A stretch of 64,000 nt of DNA. Origin: Chitinophagales bacterium (GTDB taxonomy: Bacteria > Bacteroidota > Bacteroidia > Chitinophagales > Chitinophagaceae). Position numbers and translations under genes: made by a program. The notes beneath the pieces were generated by a model that did no database searches, was not told the origin of the DNA, and saw only the letters and a list, made by a program, of their open reading frames with translations. Positions 36,699 through 45,379 of the stretch are shown here, piece after piece (position 1 is the stretch's first letter; each line of letters begins with the position of its first letter). Where the stretch lies: assembly GCA_013298665.1 (NCBI GenBank), contig JAAFIK010000013.1, positions 1 through 64,000 on the forward strand, written 5' to 3'.

Positions 36699-38069
36699 AT
36701 GAAACGTATCATATTAATAGGCATTATCGCTTTTACAACAGGTCTGGGGGCCTGTAAAAAAGCACTTGAAGTAGATCCCCAGCAGAATATTAAGGCCGAA
36801 GATGCCATCAAAAATGAGCAGGATGTAAAAGCATTGGTAATAGGTTGTTACTCAATTATGGGTGGTGGTGCACTTTATGGCACCAACCTGCTCATGCTGC
36901 CGGATCTGCAGGCAAGCGAGGGCTACTGTAGCTGGAGAGGTACTTTTCAAAGCTACAGACAGGTAGCCAACAAAAGCCTGATCCGCGACAACACAGAGGC
37001 TAACCGTACATGGACTGCCGCCTATCGTGCCATCAACAATGCCAACCTTGTACTGACCAACCTGGATAAGGTAACAGACGTTGACAACCGTAAGCTTTAT
37101 GAAGGAGAGGCGCTTTTTGTAAGGGGTGTGCTCCTTTTTGAACTCACCAGGCTATACGGCGGTGGTTTCGACCCCCTCACCGCTAATGCGCAGTTGGGTG
37201 CTGTCATCAAAAACACACCTACTACCGATGAAGCCGGCGCCTTTGCCGCCATCCCCCGCTCAACTGTTGCACAGAACTATACACAGGTGATTGCAGACCT
37301 TACCACGGCCGTAACCAAACTTCCGGATGAAAATGGCACACGGGTAAACAGGTTCACTGCATTGGCCTTCCTTTCAAGGGTTTACCTGCAGAAATCTGAT
37401 TTCATTAATGCCAGGAACGCCGCAAATACAATAATCGGCAGTGGGTATTATGGACTTAATCCCGTACCAACGGCTGTATTTACTAATAAGAATACCAAAG
37501 AATCCATCTGGGAGATCCAGCAGAACGACCAGAATAATGCCGGGAATTCCAACGATGGTATGGCTACATTCTACGCCAGTCTGCCCGGTATTGGCCGTGC
37601 TGATGTAAGGATGAGTACAGCTTTTATCAATGCCTTCTATGAGCCAACTGATGCACGCTATGACGGCTGGTATTATGTGGGTACAGGTGCGCGTCCGGGC
37701 AATACTTATTGCAGCAAGTGGAACGCATTTGAGCAAAACCTTCCCATCGTTCGCATTGCTGAAATGTACCTGATAAGGGCAGAATGTAACCGCCGCCTCG
37801 GCACGAATCTTGGCGATACCCCCGAAAACGACCTGGATGTGGTTCGCAGCAGATCAAGGGCTTCTTTTATAGCTGCACCTACATTAACAGATATCCTGAA
37901 CGAAAGACGCAGGGAGCTTGCTTTCGAAGGTATCCGTATTCATGACATCAAACGCCTGAAATCGGCTACCGGTAGTTTCCCATGGAATGATAACAAACTG
38001 GTGTTACCGATTCCCCAGCGCGAAATTGATGCAACCAGCGGTGTGTTGGTACAGAATCCCGGCTATTAA
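36699..38069 (+). CDS. SusD/RagB-family nutrient-binding lipoprotein
   Basis: 456 residues. Lipobox GLGAC (Cys 19), then the SusD helical fold: EDAIKNEQDVKALVIGCYSIM, EALFVRGVLLFELTRLYGG, and the C-terminal ILNERRRELAFEGIRIHDIKRL and LPIPQREIDA motifs, which are near-universal in SusD-like proteins. Surface lid on SusC. It is followed by a terminator, so susC-susD is a two-gene unit. Confidence 0.95.
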   Translation: MKRIILIGIIAFTTGLGACKKALEVDPQQNIKAEDAIKNEQDVKALVIGCYSIMGGGALYGTNLLMLPDLQASEGYCSWRGTFQSYRQVANKSLIRDNTEANRTWTAAYRAINNANLVLTNLDKVTDVDNRKLYEGEALFVRGVLLFELTRLYGGGFDPLTANAQLGAVIKNTPTTDEAGAFAAIPRSTVAQNYTQVIADLTTAVTKLPDENGTRVNRFTALAFLSRVYLQKSDFINARNAANTIIGSGYYGLNPVPTAVFTNKNTKESIWEIQQNDQNNAGNSNDGMATFYASLPGIGRADVRMSTAFINAFYEPTDARYDGWYYVGTGARPGNTYCSKWNAFEQNLPIVRIAEMYLIRAECNRRLGTNLGDTPENDLDVVRSRSRASFIAAPTLTDILNERRRELAFEGIRIHDIKRLKSATGSFPWNDNKLVLPIPQREIDATSGVLVQNPGY

Positions 38070-38094
38070 TCAACTGATTCAAAGCTTTTCTATA

Positions 38095-38127
38095 CAAAAG
38101 CAGCCCGTGAGGAGCTGCTTTTGTTAT
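38095..38127 (+). terminator. Rho-independent terminator after susD
   Basis: CAAAAGCAGC, 9-nt loop, GCTGCTTTTG, T-rich end. Confidence 0.8.
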
Positions 38128-38130
38128 AAG

Positions 38131-38278
38131 AAGATGTCGATGTAAGATATGAGATACATGACTTATAGCAACTATAATCTTATCTAGTATATCCCATGTC
38201 TCACATCTGAAGCGGTAGCAGGATAAGACGTATCAGGTAGCAGGAAGGGTTCGCCCAGCATCTCATGTCGCATATCTC
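38131..38278. repeat. Heptanucleotide-type repeats, both orientations, with shared GTAGCAGGATA block
   Basis: Left part AAGATG..TGTAAGATATGAGAT (38131-38161); right part in the opposite orientation (CATGTCTCACATCT at 38194-38207 and GCATCTCATGTCGCATATCT at 38258-38277). GTAGCAGGATA at 38215-38225 recurs at 59205-59215, each time about 45 nt before a GCATCTCA block. Confidence 0.5.
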
Positions 38279-38289
38279 CTCCCATTTGC

Positions 38290-39594
38290 TTATGGCTTCA
38301 ATGCCTTCCCATACACGTCAATCGCGCGTTTACGCGCCATATCATGGTCAACGACGGGACGCGGGTAATCAAAGCCATCGAGTTCAGGTACCCAATGCCT
38401 TATATAGCGCAGATCCTTATCAAATTTCTCCGTTTGTAAGCGTGGATTGAATACCCTGAAATAAGGCGCAGCATCACAACCACTCCCCGATGCCCATTGC
38501 CAGCCGCCATTGTTAGCCGCCAGATCAAAATCCAGCAGTTTCCGGGCAAACCAGGCTTCTCCCAGCCGCCAGTCCAGCAATAGATGTTTGGACAGAAAAC
38601 TGGCCACAATCATACGTACCCGGTTGTGCATAAATCCGGTAGCATTGAGTTGGCGCATACCCGCATCAACAATAGGATAACCGGTTTGCCCCCGGCACCA
38701 CAATGCAAACTGCTCCATATCCGTACGCCACGGAATATTATCGTAGGTGGCACGGAATGCTTTACCCATACCCACATGCGGGAAATGCCAGAGAATCATG
38801 TGGTAGAAATCACGCCAGATGAGTTCGTTGAGGTAAGTATCATTGAGTACGAGTGCCTTTTGTGCAAGTTCCCTTATGCTTACCGTACCAAAACGCAGGT
38901 GTACCCCCATTTTTGAAGTCCCCTCTATAGCAGGATAGTCCCGTTGTGTACTATATGCTTTTACCAATGCTTCATTGAGTTCCTTTACCGGGAAAGGCAT
39001 TTCCGTAGCGGTAAAACCAAGGGCTTCTATTGTTGGTAATGCCACGGGAGTACATTTGTAAAAATGCGTATAATAGGCTGTGGCGGGGTAAGGCTGAACA
39101 TCAGACGAGGTAAGCGTGGCTTTCCACTTTCTGCTGTAAGGCGTAAATACCGTATAGGGAAGGTTATCATCTTTAACCACTTCCGACTTTTCAAAAATGA
39201 CCTGGTCTTTAAAAGTCTGCAATGCTACACCTGCTGTAAGGAGCATTTTTGCTATACGCGCATCCCGTTGTTGTGCATAAGGCTCATAGTCATGATTGGT
39301 AAATACCCCTGCCACCCGGTATTCTGTGAGTAATTGGGTAAATACTTCTTCCGGCGTACCATAAAATACATGCAGCGAACTGCCCATGGCCATTAATTGC
39401 TGCTGCATATCCTGCAACGCAGCGTGAATAAACGCCACCCTGCGGTCTGTCTTTTCTTCGAGCCTGTCCAAAATATGACGATCGAAGATGAAAATGGGCA
39501 ATACCGGTATACCTTCCCGCAAGGCGTGGTAAAGCATGGCATTATCTGTAAGACGAAGGTCGCGCCGGAACCAGGCAATATGAACAGTATTCAT
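38290..39594 (-). CDS. phrB: Deoxyribodipyrimidine photo-lyase (cryptochrome/photolyase family)
   Basis: 434 residues; light-driven repair of cyclobutane pyrimidine dimers with FAD and an antenna chromophore. N-terminal photolyase domain (HIAWFRRDLRLTDN), then the FAD domain: GVHLRFGTVSIRELAQ, ELIWRDFYHMI, WCRGQTGYPIVDAGMRQL, GFMHNRVRMIVASFL and the end region DAAPYFRVFNP. The electron-transfer tryptophans are plausibly present. The start at 39594 (MNTVHIAWF) is preferred over 39618. The class IV aminotransferase gene is about 32 nt upstream and may be co-transcribed. Confidence 0.9.
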   Translation of the reverse strand: MNTVHIAWFRRDLRLTDNAMLYHALREGIPVLPIFIFDRHILDRLEEKTDRRVAFIHAALQDMQQQLMAMGSSLHVFYGTPEEVFTQLLTEYRVAGVFTNHDYEPYAQQRDARIAKMLLTAGVALQTFKDQVIFEKSEVVKDDNLPYTVFTPYSRKWKATLTSSDVQPYPATAYYTHFYKCTPVALPTIEALGFTATEMPFPVKELNEALVKAYSTQRDYPAIEGTSKMGVHLRFGTVSIRELAQKALVLNDTYLNELIWRDFYHMILWHFPHVGMGKAFRATYDNIPWRTDMEQFALWCRGQTGYPIVDAGMRQLNATGFMHNRVRMIVASFLSKHLLLDWRLGEAWFARKLLDFDLAANNGGWQWASGSGCDAAPYFRVFNPRLQTEKFDKDLRYIRHWVPELDGFDYPRPVVDHDMARKRAIDVYGKALKP

Positions 39595-39626
39595 GTAATG
39601 TTTGTACGCAATAAACAATGCTATGG

Positions 39627-40469
39627 CTAAATAGTTGTTTGGAGCAGGGCATAAATTTTTTGGGTAAGGGCATTACCATACTGGCTATCACCAATAGCTT
39701 GTACCCAGCGAAGGTTATAGATCGCATTGGTCAGGAAAACCTCATCGGCGCTTAACAACGCTGCAGACGTAATCTCCTGTTCAGTTACCACAAACCCATT
39801 CGTTCGCAGTAAAGAAAGCATATGCCTGCGCATTACACCCGCTACACAACCTTCACCCAGCGATGGTGTGGCAACTGTATCCCCGGTTACCATAAAAACA
39901 TTGGCAATAGTACTGTCGCAGATACGGCCGTGCATATTGAGCAGCAGCGCATCGTTCCATTTTTCCTTTTTGGCTTTAAGGGCGGCTAATACGTAAGGCA
40001 GGTAATTGCTGTGTTTGAGGTTGGCCAGCACATCGCAGGATTTTACCGCATCGGCATATATGCCCACCACCAGTCCATTGCTGTTCCATGCGCCATTACC
40101 TTCAGGCAGGGGCATCGTTTCGATCGTATAATGTGGCAGGTGGTTTTTGGCATCATACAAACCACCATCACCACGAAAAACGCCAAGCCGTATACGTGCC
40201 GGACCGGTATGGCCGTTCCTGGCCACCAATGCTTCCACCTGTTCCTGCAGCATAGCAGGGGTAAATGTTTTTGGCCACTCGAAGCGAAGCACCGAAAGTC
40301 CGCGCCATAGACGGGCAAAATGTTCATCCGCGTGCAGGAGATTGCCGTTTGCCCATTTCATGGTTTCAAACAAGCCGTCGCCATAACGCAACCCGCGATT
40401 GGCAGGCCCGGCTACCAGTGTACCAGCTTTCACCATTTTACCATTGTGTATAAAAAAATCTGTCATCAT
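39627..40469 (-). CDS. Class IV aminotransferase (PabC/BCAT-like)
   Basis: 280 residues, fold type IV PLP enzyme. N-terminus NRGLRYGDGLFETMKW and the PLP lysine segment VLANLKHSNYLPYVLA. In the usual ExxxxN motif the acidic residue is Asp (CDSTIANVF). Candidates are 4-amino-4-deoxychorismate lyase (folate) or a branched-chain/D-amino acid aminotransferase; sequence alone does not separate these. It starts 10 nt after a TAGATTTG -7 box. Confidence 0.75.
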   Translation of the reverse strand: MMTDFFIHNGKMVKAGTLVAGPANRGLRYGDGLFETMKWANGNLLHADEHFARLWRGLSVLRFEWPKTFTPAMLQEQVEALVARNGHTGPARIRLGVFRGDGGLYDAKNHLPHYTIETMPLPEGNGAWNSNGLVVGIYADAVKSCDVLANLKHSNYLPYVLAALKAKKEKWNDALLLNMHGRICDSTIANVFMVTGDTVATPSLGEGCVAGVMRRHMLSLLRTNGFVVTEQEITSAALLSADEVFLTNAIYNLRWVQAIGDSQYGNALTQKIYALLQTTI

Positions 40470-40479
40470 TCAATTTGAA

Positions 40480-40487
40480 CAAATCTA
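40480..40487 (-). promoter_or_regulatory. -7 box TAGATTTG before the class IV aminotransferase
   Basis: TAGATTTG on the minus strand (40487-40480) ends 10 nt before the ATG at 40469, giving a leader of about 6 nt. Confidence 0.4.
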
Positions 40488-40520
40488 CGTCTTTCGGCAG
40501 CAGGTGTGGGTCATCCGCAC

Positions 40521-40542
40521 AAAAAAACCTCCCGCAGGGGAG
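40521..40542 (-). terminator. Rho-independent terminator of the response regulator gene
   Basis: Minus strand: CCTCCC, loop of 4, GGGAGG, then TTTTTTT. Confidence 0.87.
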
Positions 40543-40570
40543 GCATTAAGTAATTGCTTGGCAATACCGG

Positions 40571-41236
40571 TTATGTTTCGTCGCCGATCAATTTGTTTTT
40601 TACCGCATACATAATAAGACCAGCGGTACTTTTGGCGCCGGTTTTCACTTTCAGCTTGTCGCGTATGGCTTCAACAGTGCGGGGACTGAGTTCCACTGCT
40701 TCAGCAATCTCTTTGGTACTCTTCTCTTCACACATCAGCTTCAAAATGGTAATTTCCTTATCGTTCAGCCGGGCTTCATCCTGTATAAGCTTGTGCGGCA
40801 ATGGCATATTGCGCTGTTTCAGGTTGTTGAGCAGCGCCTTATTGGTAAGTGAGTTGAAATAGTATTCCTGATCGAAACAGGTTTTGATGGCTTCGTAGAT
40901 GATTTCACTGTCGCTGGTTTTGGTCAGGTAACTATTTGCACCGAGTTCCATCAGCTTGGTAATCATACTATGATCATCCATCATGGTCAGCATGATGATC
41001 CTGATTTCAGGATAAAGTTTCTTTAACTCCGGAAGGGTGGCGATACCATCCATGATCGGCATCTGTATATCAAGGAGAATGACATCTGCACGTATAATTT
41101 TCAATAAATTGAGCAAGTGCATCCCATTGTCGGCTTCTGCAATAACCTTTACGTCTTTCTTGGCACTGAGGGCAGTTTTTACACCGGCACGATACAGCAC
41201 ATGGTCATCACATATTATTACTTTTATCGGTTCCAA
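40571..41236 (-). CDS. Orphan NarL/FixJ-type response regulator
   Basis: 221 residues. Receiver domain with acidic pocket CDDH (10-11), phospho-acceptor Asp56 in VILLDIQMP and Lys near residue 105; C-terminal LuxR-type helix-turn-helix at about 150-210 (LNDKEITILKLMCEEKSTKEIAEAVELSPRTVEA, in part). No histidine kinase gene lies next to it. The frame begins with a TTG at 41236 directly after an in-frame stop, so the start codon is non-ATG unless an internal Met (residue 39) is used, which would delete the receiver active site; TTG is therefore the likely start. Confidence 0.85.
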   Translation of the reverse strand: MEPIKVIICDDHVLYRAGVKTALSAKKDVKVIAEADNGMHLLNLLKIIRADVILLDIQMPIMDGIATLPELKKLYPEIRIIMLTMMDDHSMITKLMELGANSYLTKTSDSEIIYEAIKTCFDQEYYFNSLTNKALLNNLKQRNMPLPHKLIQDEARLNDKEITILKLMCEEKSTKEIAEAVELSPRTVEAIRDKLKVKTGAKSTAGLIMYAVKNKLIGDET

Positions 41237-41284
41237 TTGTTAATGCGTTTTATTTGAGCGTCTTTAAATGATACGTTTCTTCAA

Positions 41285-41314
41285 CAAAATTATAACCGGA
41301 CATATATGGACAAA
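41285..41314 (-). promoter_or_regulatory. Promoter of the response regulator (-33/-7)
   Basis: Minus strand: TTTG (41314-41311), 18 nt, TAATTTTG (41292-41285), leader about 45 nt. Spacing is one or two nt short of ideal. Confidence 0.42.
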
Positions 41315-41532
41315 TCTGGTTAATTCTTAGGGTGCAAGTTGCAAAGAATCTCAAATATACAAAATAGGACATTTACCTTTTCTTTTTAATAGGAAATCTA
41401 CTATAAAATCGGGCAAAACAACGGGCAATAGTACCTGCATCCAAAAATAAATGCCTACGTGTAAAAACGGATATTCCGTTCAGCGTACCGGAGAAAGCAA
41501 CAGAAAACCGGACAAAAGGGTGATAAATTGAA

Positions 41533-41558
41533 AACGACATACTTGAAAGTATGTCGTT
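41533..41558. promoter_or_regulatory. Perfect 12-bp inverted repeat
   Basis: AACGACATACTT (41533-41544), two bases, AAGTATGTCGTT (41547-41558). With a 2-nt spacer it could be an operator or a hairpin. It lacks a proper T-run, so not an ordinary terminator. Confidence 0.5.
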
Positions 41559-41694
41559 ACTATTCAAATGCCCGTTTCGCATTTCGGTCACTTGGCTGAC
41601 CAGAGTAGTTATAATAATAGCATTTAATACTGTACAAAAATAGGATTACGTAATTTCACTACCAATACTACTAAAGGGTGATGCGTAGTTGGCC

Positions 41695-41778
41695 TGTGCA
41701 TAACATGTGCATTAACAGCATTTTCCCGCTAATGGACTTCAGCACAGATTCAGGTGCCTTACGTGCAACATGTGCATT
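41695..41778 (+). promoter_or_regulatory. Cluster of TGTGCAT motifs upstream of the esterase gene
   Basis: TGTGCAT at 41695-41701, 41706-41712 and 41771-41777; AACATGTGCATT occurs twice, 65 nt apart (about six helical turns), ending 21 nt before the ATG at 41799. Candidate binding sites for the esterase promoter. Confidence 0.38.
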
Positions 41779-41798
41779 GATTTGATTAGTTTTATCGC

Positions 41799-42620
41799 AT
41801 GAAACAATTAATCATCATCCTTATTTTCAGTATAGCCAATACAGCTTTTGCAGGTACCGCAGACACCATTACCCTGTTCAGCAAAGCCATGCAAAAATCC
41901 ATCAACTGCACGGTGATCAAGCCCGATAGTTATAAAAAGAAGACCACCCGGTATCCTGTTGTTTACCTCCTGCACGGCTATAGCGGAGATTATGCCAACT
42001 GGGTAACCCGTGTACCGGAGCTTAAGCAGTATTGCGACGATTACCAGATACTCATCGTTTGTCCGGATGGCGGCTACAGCAGTTGGTATTTTGACAGCCC
42101 GGTAGATAGTACAATGCGGTACGAAACCCATATTGCAGATGAAGTAGTATCCGGCATTGACCAGCGTTACCGCACCCTGCCCGACCGCCGGCACCGGGCC
42201 ATTACCGGGCTGAGTATGGGCGGGCATGGCGGCATCTTTCTTGCCTGGCGGCATGCAGGCATTTTTGGCGCCTGTGGCAGTATGAGTGGTGGGGTGGACA
42301 TCAACAGTTGCCGCCGGCAGTTTGATATTGGCAAACGCCTCGGCGATACCCTTGTTAATGCCGGCAACTGGAAAAATCTTACCGTCATCAACCTGATTGA
42401 AAAAAAACCAGCCGACAACTTAGCCATCATCATCGACTGTGGCATTGATGATATATTCTATACGGCCAACCACAACCTGCACCAGAAAATGTTAGCCCTG
42501 CACATCCCGCATGATTATACCGAAAGACCGGGCAGACACGACTGGGATTACTGGCGCAAAGCAGTTTTATACCAACTGCTATTTTTTAAGCAGTATTTTA
42601 ACGGAAAACAACCGGCATGA
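41799..42620 (+). CDS. Exported esterase-D-type alpha/beta hydrolase
   Basis: 273 residues with signal peptide (LIIILIFSIANTAFAG). Family of esterase D/feruloyl esterase-like hydrolases: PVVYLLHGYSGDYANW (oxyanion-hole strand), nucleophile elbow GLSMGGHGG (Ser139), and a catalytic His near the C-terminus in RPGRHDWDYW. Likely hydrolyses an ester in the periplasm, perhaps of polysaccharide side groups. It is divergent from the response regulator gene across a 562-nt region with candidate operators. Confidence 0.82.
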   Translation: MKQLIIILIFSIANTAFAGTADTITLFSKAMQKSINCTVIKPDSYKKKTTRYPVVYLLHGYSGDYANWVTRVPELKQYCDDYQILIVCPDGGYSSWYFDSPVDSTMRYETHIADEVVSGIDQRYRTLPDRRHRAITGLSMGGHGGIFLAWRHAGIFGACGSMSGGVDINSCRRQFDIGKRLGDTLVNAGNWKNLTVINLIEKKPADNLAIIIDCGIDDIFYTANHNLHQKMLALHIPHDYTERPGRHDWDYWRKAVLYQLLFFKQYFNGKQPA

Positions 42621-42653
42621 TGATATTGTGCTATAGTAAACCCAATCCATGGT

Positions 42654-44198
42654 TTATTTGATGACCGAGTAGTCATAGCTGACTGTTTTTGTCCCGCCCG
42701 CTTCAAGGGTGATCTCCCATTCCAACACAGTATTGGTCGTACTGCCATCACCCCTTTGCTTACGTGTAATCCCCTTATCACTTTGTTTTTGTACACTCCC
42801 TTCTATGGCCTTGCGCAGTTTGATGGTGATCGCTTGCTTTTTATAGTTGACAATGGTAACCTGCCCGGTATAAAATACCCTTTCCAATGCTGAACCGGGT
42901 GCAAGGGTCTTGCTGACCTTCTCGCGGCGCAGTTCATTCTCTTCATTCTTAACCGTTACATCAATAGCTTTGGACAAACGGACCTCAGTAGCCCCTTTAA
43001 CCGGCGTATAGGTCATCCGCGATTGAGCGAGGGGTTGCCCTTCAGGATTCAGGACAATGGCAGCTCCGGTGGTAAAGGGTGCGTTGGTGGTATTGATGAA
43101 CCGGTAGCCATGGTACACTTCAAGGGGCTTGTCTTCCCCGGCATCTGTACTGTTCACATCCAGATCGGCAGTATAAACATCGGTATACTCAACGGTGGCC
43201 GTAATCACCGGCACGATAACACGGGCACCCATTTCAAGATCCAGATTGCCCAACTGATAATAGAATAAGTCCTCATACTTTTGCCCTTCTTTATCCTCTT
43301 TCTCATCACCCGCTGCATTCGTCTCTTTCTCACGATCGGAAGCAAAATAGCCGCTACTGTAATTCGCCTGGACAGTGGTAAAATTATACCCCGCAACACT
43401 GCCGGTGGGTACCAATGTACCCATAAGGTAGTTGGCACACACGGGGTCTAAGTCTTTCCCGTAAAACATTTCGGGACTGCCGATGATGATATCGACAGGC
43501 GTATTGCGGTAATCACCGCTATTGTTGACGATAGTAGCTTTCATCTCAAGACGGGCTTCCTTGTTATTGAGTATACGGATCAGGTAAGAAGGATACCATT
43601 CAATACCCGTTTCCAATGCAAGCGTACCTGCCCTTATAGACGTAACCGGTTTGTCGAGGTTCACTTTTGTGCGCATCGCAATCGTATCACCCATAAAGGC
43701 AGACATTGGCGTACCGGATATGGCCACCTGCGAAAAGCTGGACGCACTGGCGATAACCGTTTGACCTGACGCCGTAAGTACCGCCACAATATCTCTCCGT
43801 GCATCATACGATTGCAGCACACCCGAAAGCCCCTGCCCTGCCCCATAGCTCAATGTTGCATCGCGGTAAAGCGTAACAGGCTTGCCGATAGCCGTATTAA
43901 GGTAATCCCGGATTTCAGTCACCACGCGTTTGATGGTAAAAGTATCGGCCTTCACAACGGCAGAGCGGATCCCGGCTTCCTTACCGGCAGACAGCCAGTA
44001 AGACCCATACAGCGCCCTTTCGGGTGCAGCTATGTAAAAGGATTGATTGGAAACCATTACATCACCTTCACGCTTGACAAAACAGGTGCCATTCTTAAAA
44101 ATGGCTAAGCGGGTGGTCTGCAGAGCCTGTACCTTTTGTTGGGCGGAGAGATCAAGAACCGTTGTGCAGCCAAGCAGCAGAAAGAGTATCCTTATCAT
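42654..44198 (-). CDS. DUF4139 exported protein
   Basis: 514 residues with signal peptide (IRILFLLLGCTTVLDLSAQ). The N-terminal part contains ARRDIVAVL and IASASSFSQVAI; the C-terminal half from about 200 has the DUF4139 pattern (YPSYLIRILNNKEARLEMKATIVNNSG in part, and VEYTDVYTADL). DUF4139 occurs in MuiA-like (mucoidy inhibitor) proteins, but the function is unknown. I start at MIRILFLLL (44198); the frame is open 15 codons upstream but this start gives a clean signal peptide. Confidence 0.75.
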   Translation of the reverse strand: MIRILFLLLGCTTVLDLSAQQKVQALQTTRLAIFKNGTCFVKREGDVMVSNQSFYIAAPERALYGSYWLSAGKEAGIRSAVVKADTFTIKRVVTEIRDYLNTAIGKPVTLYRDATLSYGAGQGLSGVLQSYDARRDIVAVLTASGQTVIASASSFSQVAISGTPMSAFMGDTIAMRTKVNLDKPVTSIRAGTLALETGIEWYPSYLIRILNNKEARLEMKATIVNNSGDYRNTPVDIIIGSPEMFYGKDLDPVCANYLMGTLVPTGSVAGYNFTTVQANYSSGYFASDREKETNAAGDEKEDKEGQKYEDLFYYQLGNLDLEMGARVIVPVITATVEYTDVYTADLDVNSTDAGEDKPLEVYHGYRFINTTNAPFTTGAAIVLNPEGQPLAQSRMTYTPVKGATEVRLSKAIDVTVKNEENELRREKVSKTLAPGSALERVFYTGQVTIVNYKKQAITIKLRKAIEGSVQKQSDKGITRKQRGDGSTTNTVLEWEITLEAGGTKTVSYDYSVIK

Positions 44199-44351
44199 AC
44201 ATTCATTTTTTACCAGGATGTGATCCGCAGATCGATTACACACATCCTTTACAGATAATCGGGCTGCAGTAAAATAAAATCAGCGATGACGGATAAAAAT
44301 AGCGCAATCCACAGTAATTTCGCGCATCTTCTCACAAAATAAACGATTGAC

Positions 44352-45284
44352 ATGAAAGTAACAGTTGTAGGAGCCGGTGCCGTTGGAGCCACCTGTGCTG
44401 ACAATATTGCACGCAAAGAACTCTGCAGTGAGCTGGTCCTGCTCGACATTAAAGAAGGCGTAGCAGAAGGTAAGGCGATGGACCTGATGCAAACAGCCAC
44501 CCTGCTGGGCTTTGACACCAAAGTGGTGGGCAGTACCAATGATTATACAAAAACAGCGGGTACAGATGTAGCCGTGATCACCAGTGGTATTCCCCGCAAA
44601 CCAGGCATGACACGCGAAGAATTGATCGGTATTAACGCGGGTATTGTAAAGGGTGTTACAGAGAATATCCTGGCACACTCACCCAACGCCATCATCATTG
44701 TCATCAGCAACCCGATGGATACGATGACTTACCTGGCACTCAAAAGCAGCGGCTTACCCAAAAACCGGGTGATCGGTATGGGGGGTATTTTAGACAGCAG
44801 CCGCTTTAAATATTATTTGTCTACCGCAATGAACTGCTCCCCCAACGACCTTCAGGGTGTGGTGATCGGTGGCCATGGCGATACCACAATGATTCCCCTT
44901 ACCCGTCTTGCTACGTATTGCGGTACGCCGGTAGCCAACCACCTCGATGCAGACACGCTTAAAAAAGTAGCGGCAGACACCATGGTTGGTGGTGCCACAC
45001 TTACCGGATTACTGGGCACTTCAGCATGGTATGCGCCAGGTGCGGCAGGAGCAGCATTGGTGGAAGCCATTGTAAGGGACGAGAAAAAACTTATGCCTTG
45101 CTGCGTAAGCCTGGAAGGCGAATATGGTCAGCAGGATATCTGTCTTGGCGTTCCCGTAATCATTGGTCGCAATGGCTGGGAAAAAATTGTTGATTACAAG
45201 TTGACGGAAGAAGAGCAGGCTGCATTCAATAAAAGTGCAGATGCGGTACGCAACATGAATGGGGTATTGAGTACATTGGCGTAA
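44352..45284 (+). CDS. mdh: Malate dehydrogenase
   Basis: NAD-dependent oxidation of malate to oxaloacetate (TCA cycle). 310 residues, LDH-like MDH type. NAD motif GAGAVGA (residues 7-13), VITSGIPRKPGMTREEL with the substrate arginines, VISNPMDTM, and the catalytic His in GGHGDTTMIPL. A terminator follows the stop. Confidence 0.95.
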   Translation: MKVTVVGAGAVGATCADNIARKELCSELVLLDIKEGVAEGKAMDLMQTATLLGFDTKVVGSTNDYTKTAGTDVAVITSGIPRKPGMTREELIGINAGIVKGVTENILAHSPNAIIIVISNPMDTMTYLALKSSGLPKNRVIGMGGILDSSRFKYYLSTAMNCSPNDLQGVVIGGHGDTTMIPLTRLATYCGTPVANHLDADTLKKVAADTMVGGATLTGLLGTSAWYAPGAAGAALVEAIVRDEKKLMPCCVSLEGEYGQQDICLGVPVIIGRNGWEKIVDYKLTEEEQAAFNKSADAVRNMNGVLSTLA

Positions 45285-45316
45285 CCAATCATATTGGCGG
45301 GTAATACCTGCAGATA

Positions 45317-45345
45317 AGCCGGGCAGAATGCCTGGCTTTTTTTTT
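45317..45345 (+). terminator. Rho-independent terminator after mdh
   Basis: AGCCGGGCA, loop GAA, TGCCTGGCT with one mismatched pair, then TTTTTTTT. Confidence 0.92.
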
Positions 45346-45379
45346 GGGTATGTATGCAGGACGCACAGGTTTTCCTGCA

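Larger units (their letters stand above)
41237..41798. other. 562-nt divergent regulatory region between response regulator and esterase
   Basis: Holds two candidate minus-strand promoters for the response regulator (TTTG-N18-TAATTTTG at 41314-41285; TATATTTG at 41359-41352), a perfect 12-bp inverted repeat (41533-41558), and three TGTGCAT copies (41695-41778). An AT-rich 72-codon minus-strand frame (41373-41591) lies here, but its composition is not convincing. Confidence 0.5.

Noticed and set aside
33706..38069. Complete polysaccharide utilisation locus
   Set aside because: The susC/susD pair has no glycoside hydrolase, sensor or sigma/anti-sigma genes on either side; only a generic esterase 3.7 kb away.
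41373..41591. 72-codon minus-strand frame in the response regulator/esterase gap
   Set aside because: It runs through the palindrome and promoter boxes, has no recognisable features and no promoter in the right place.
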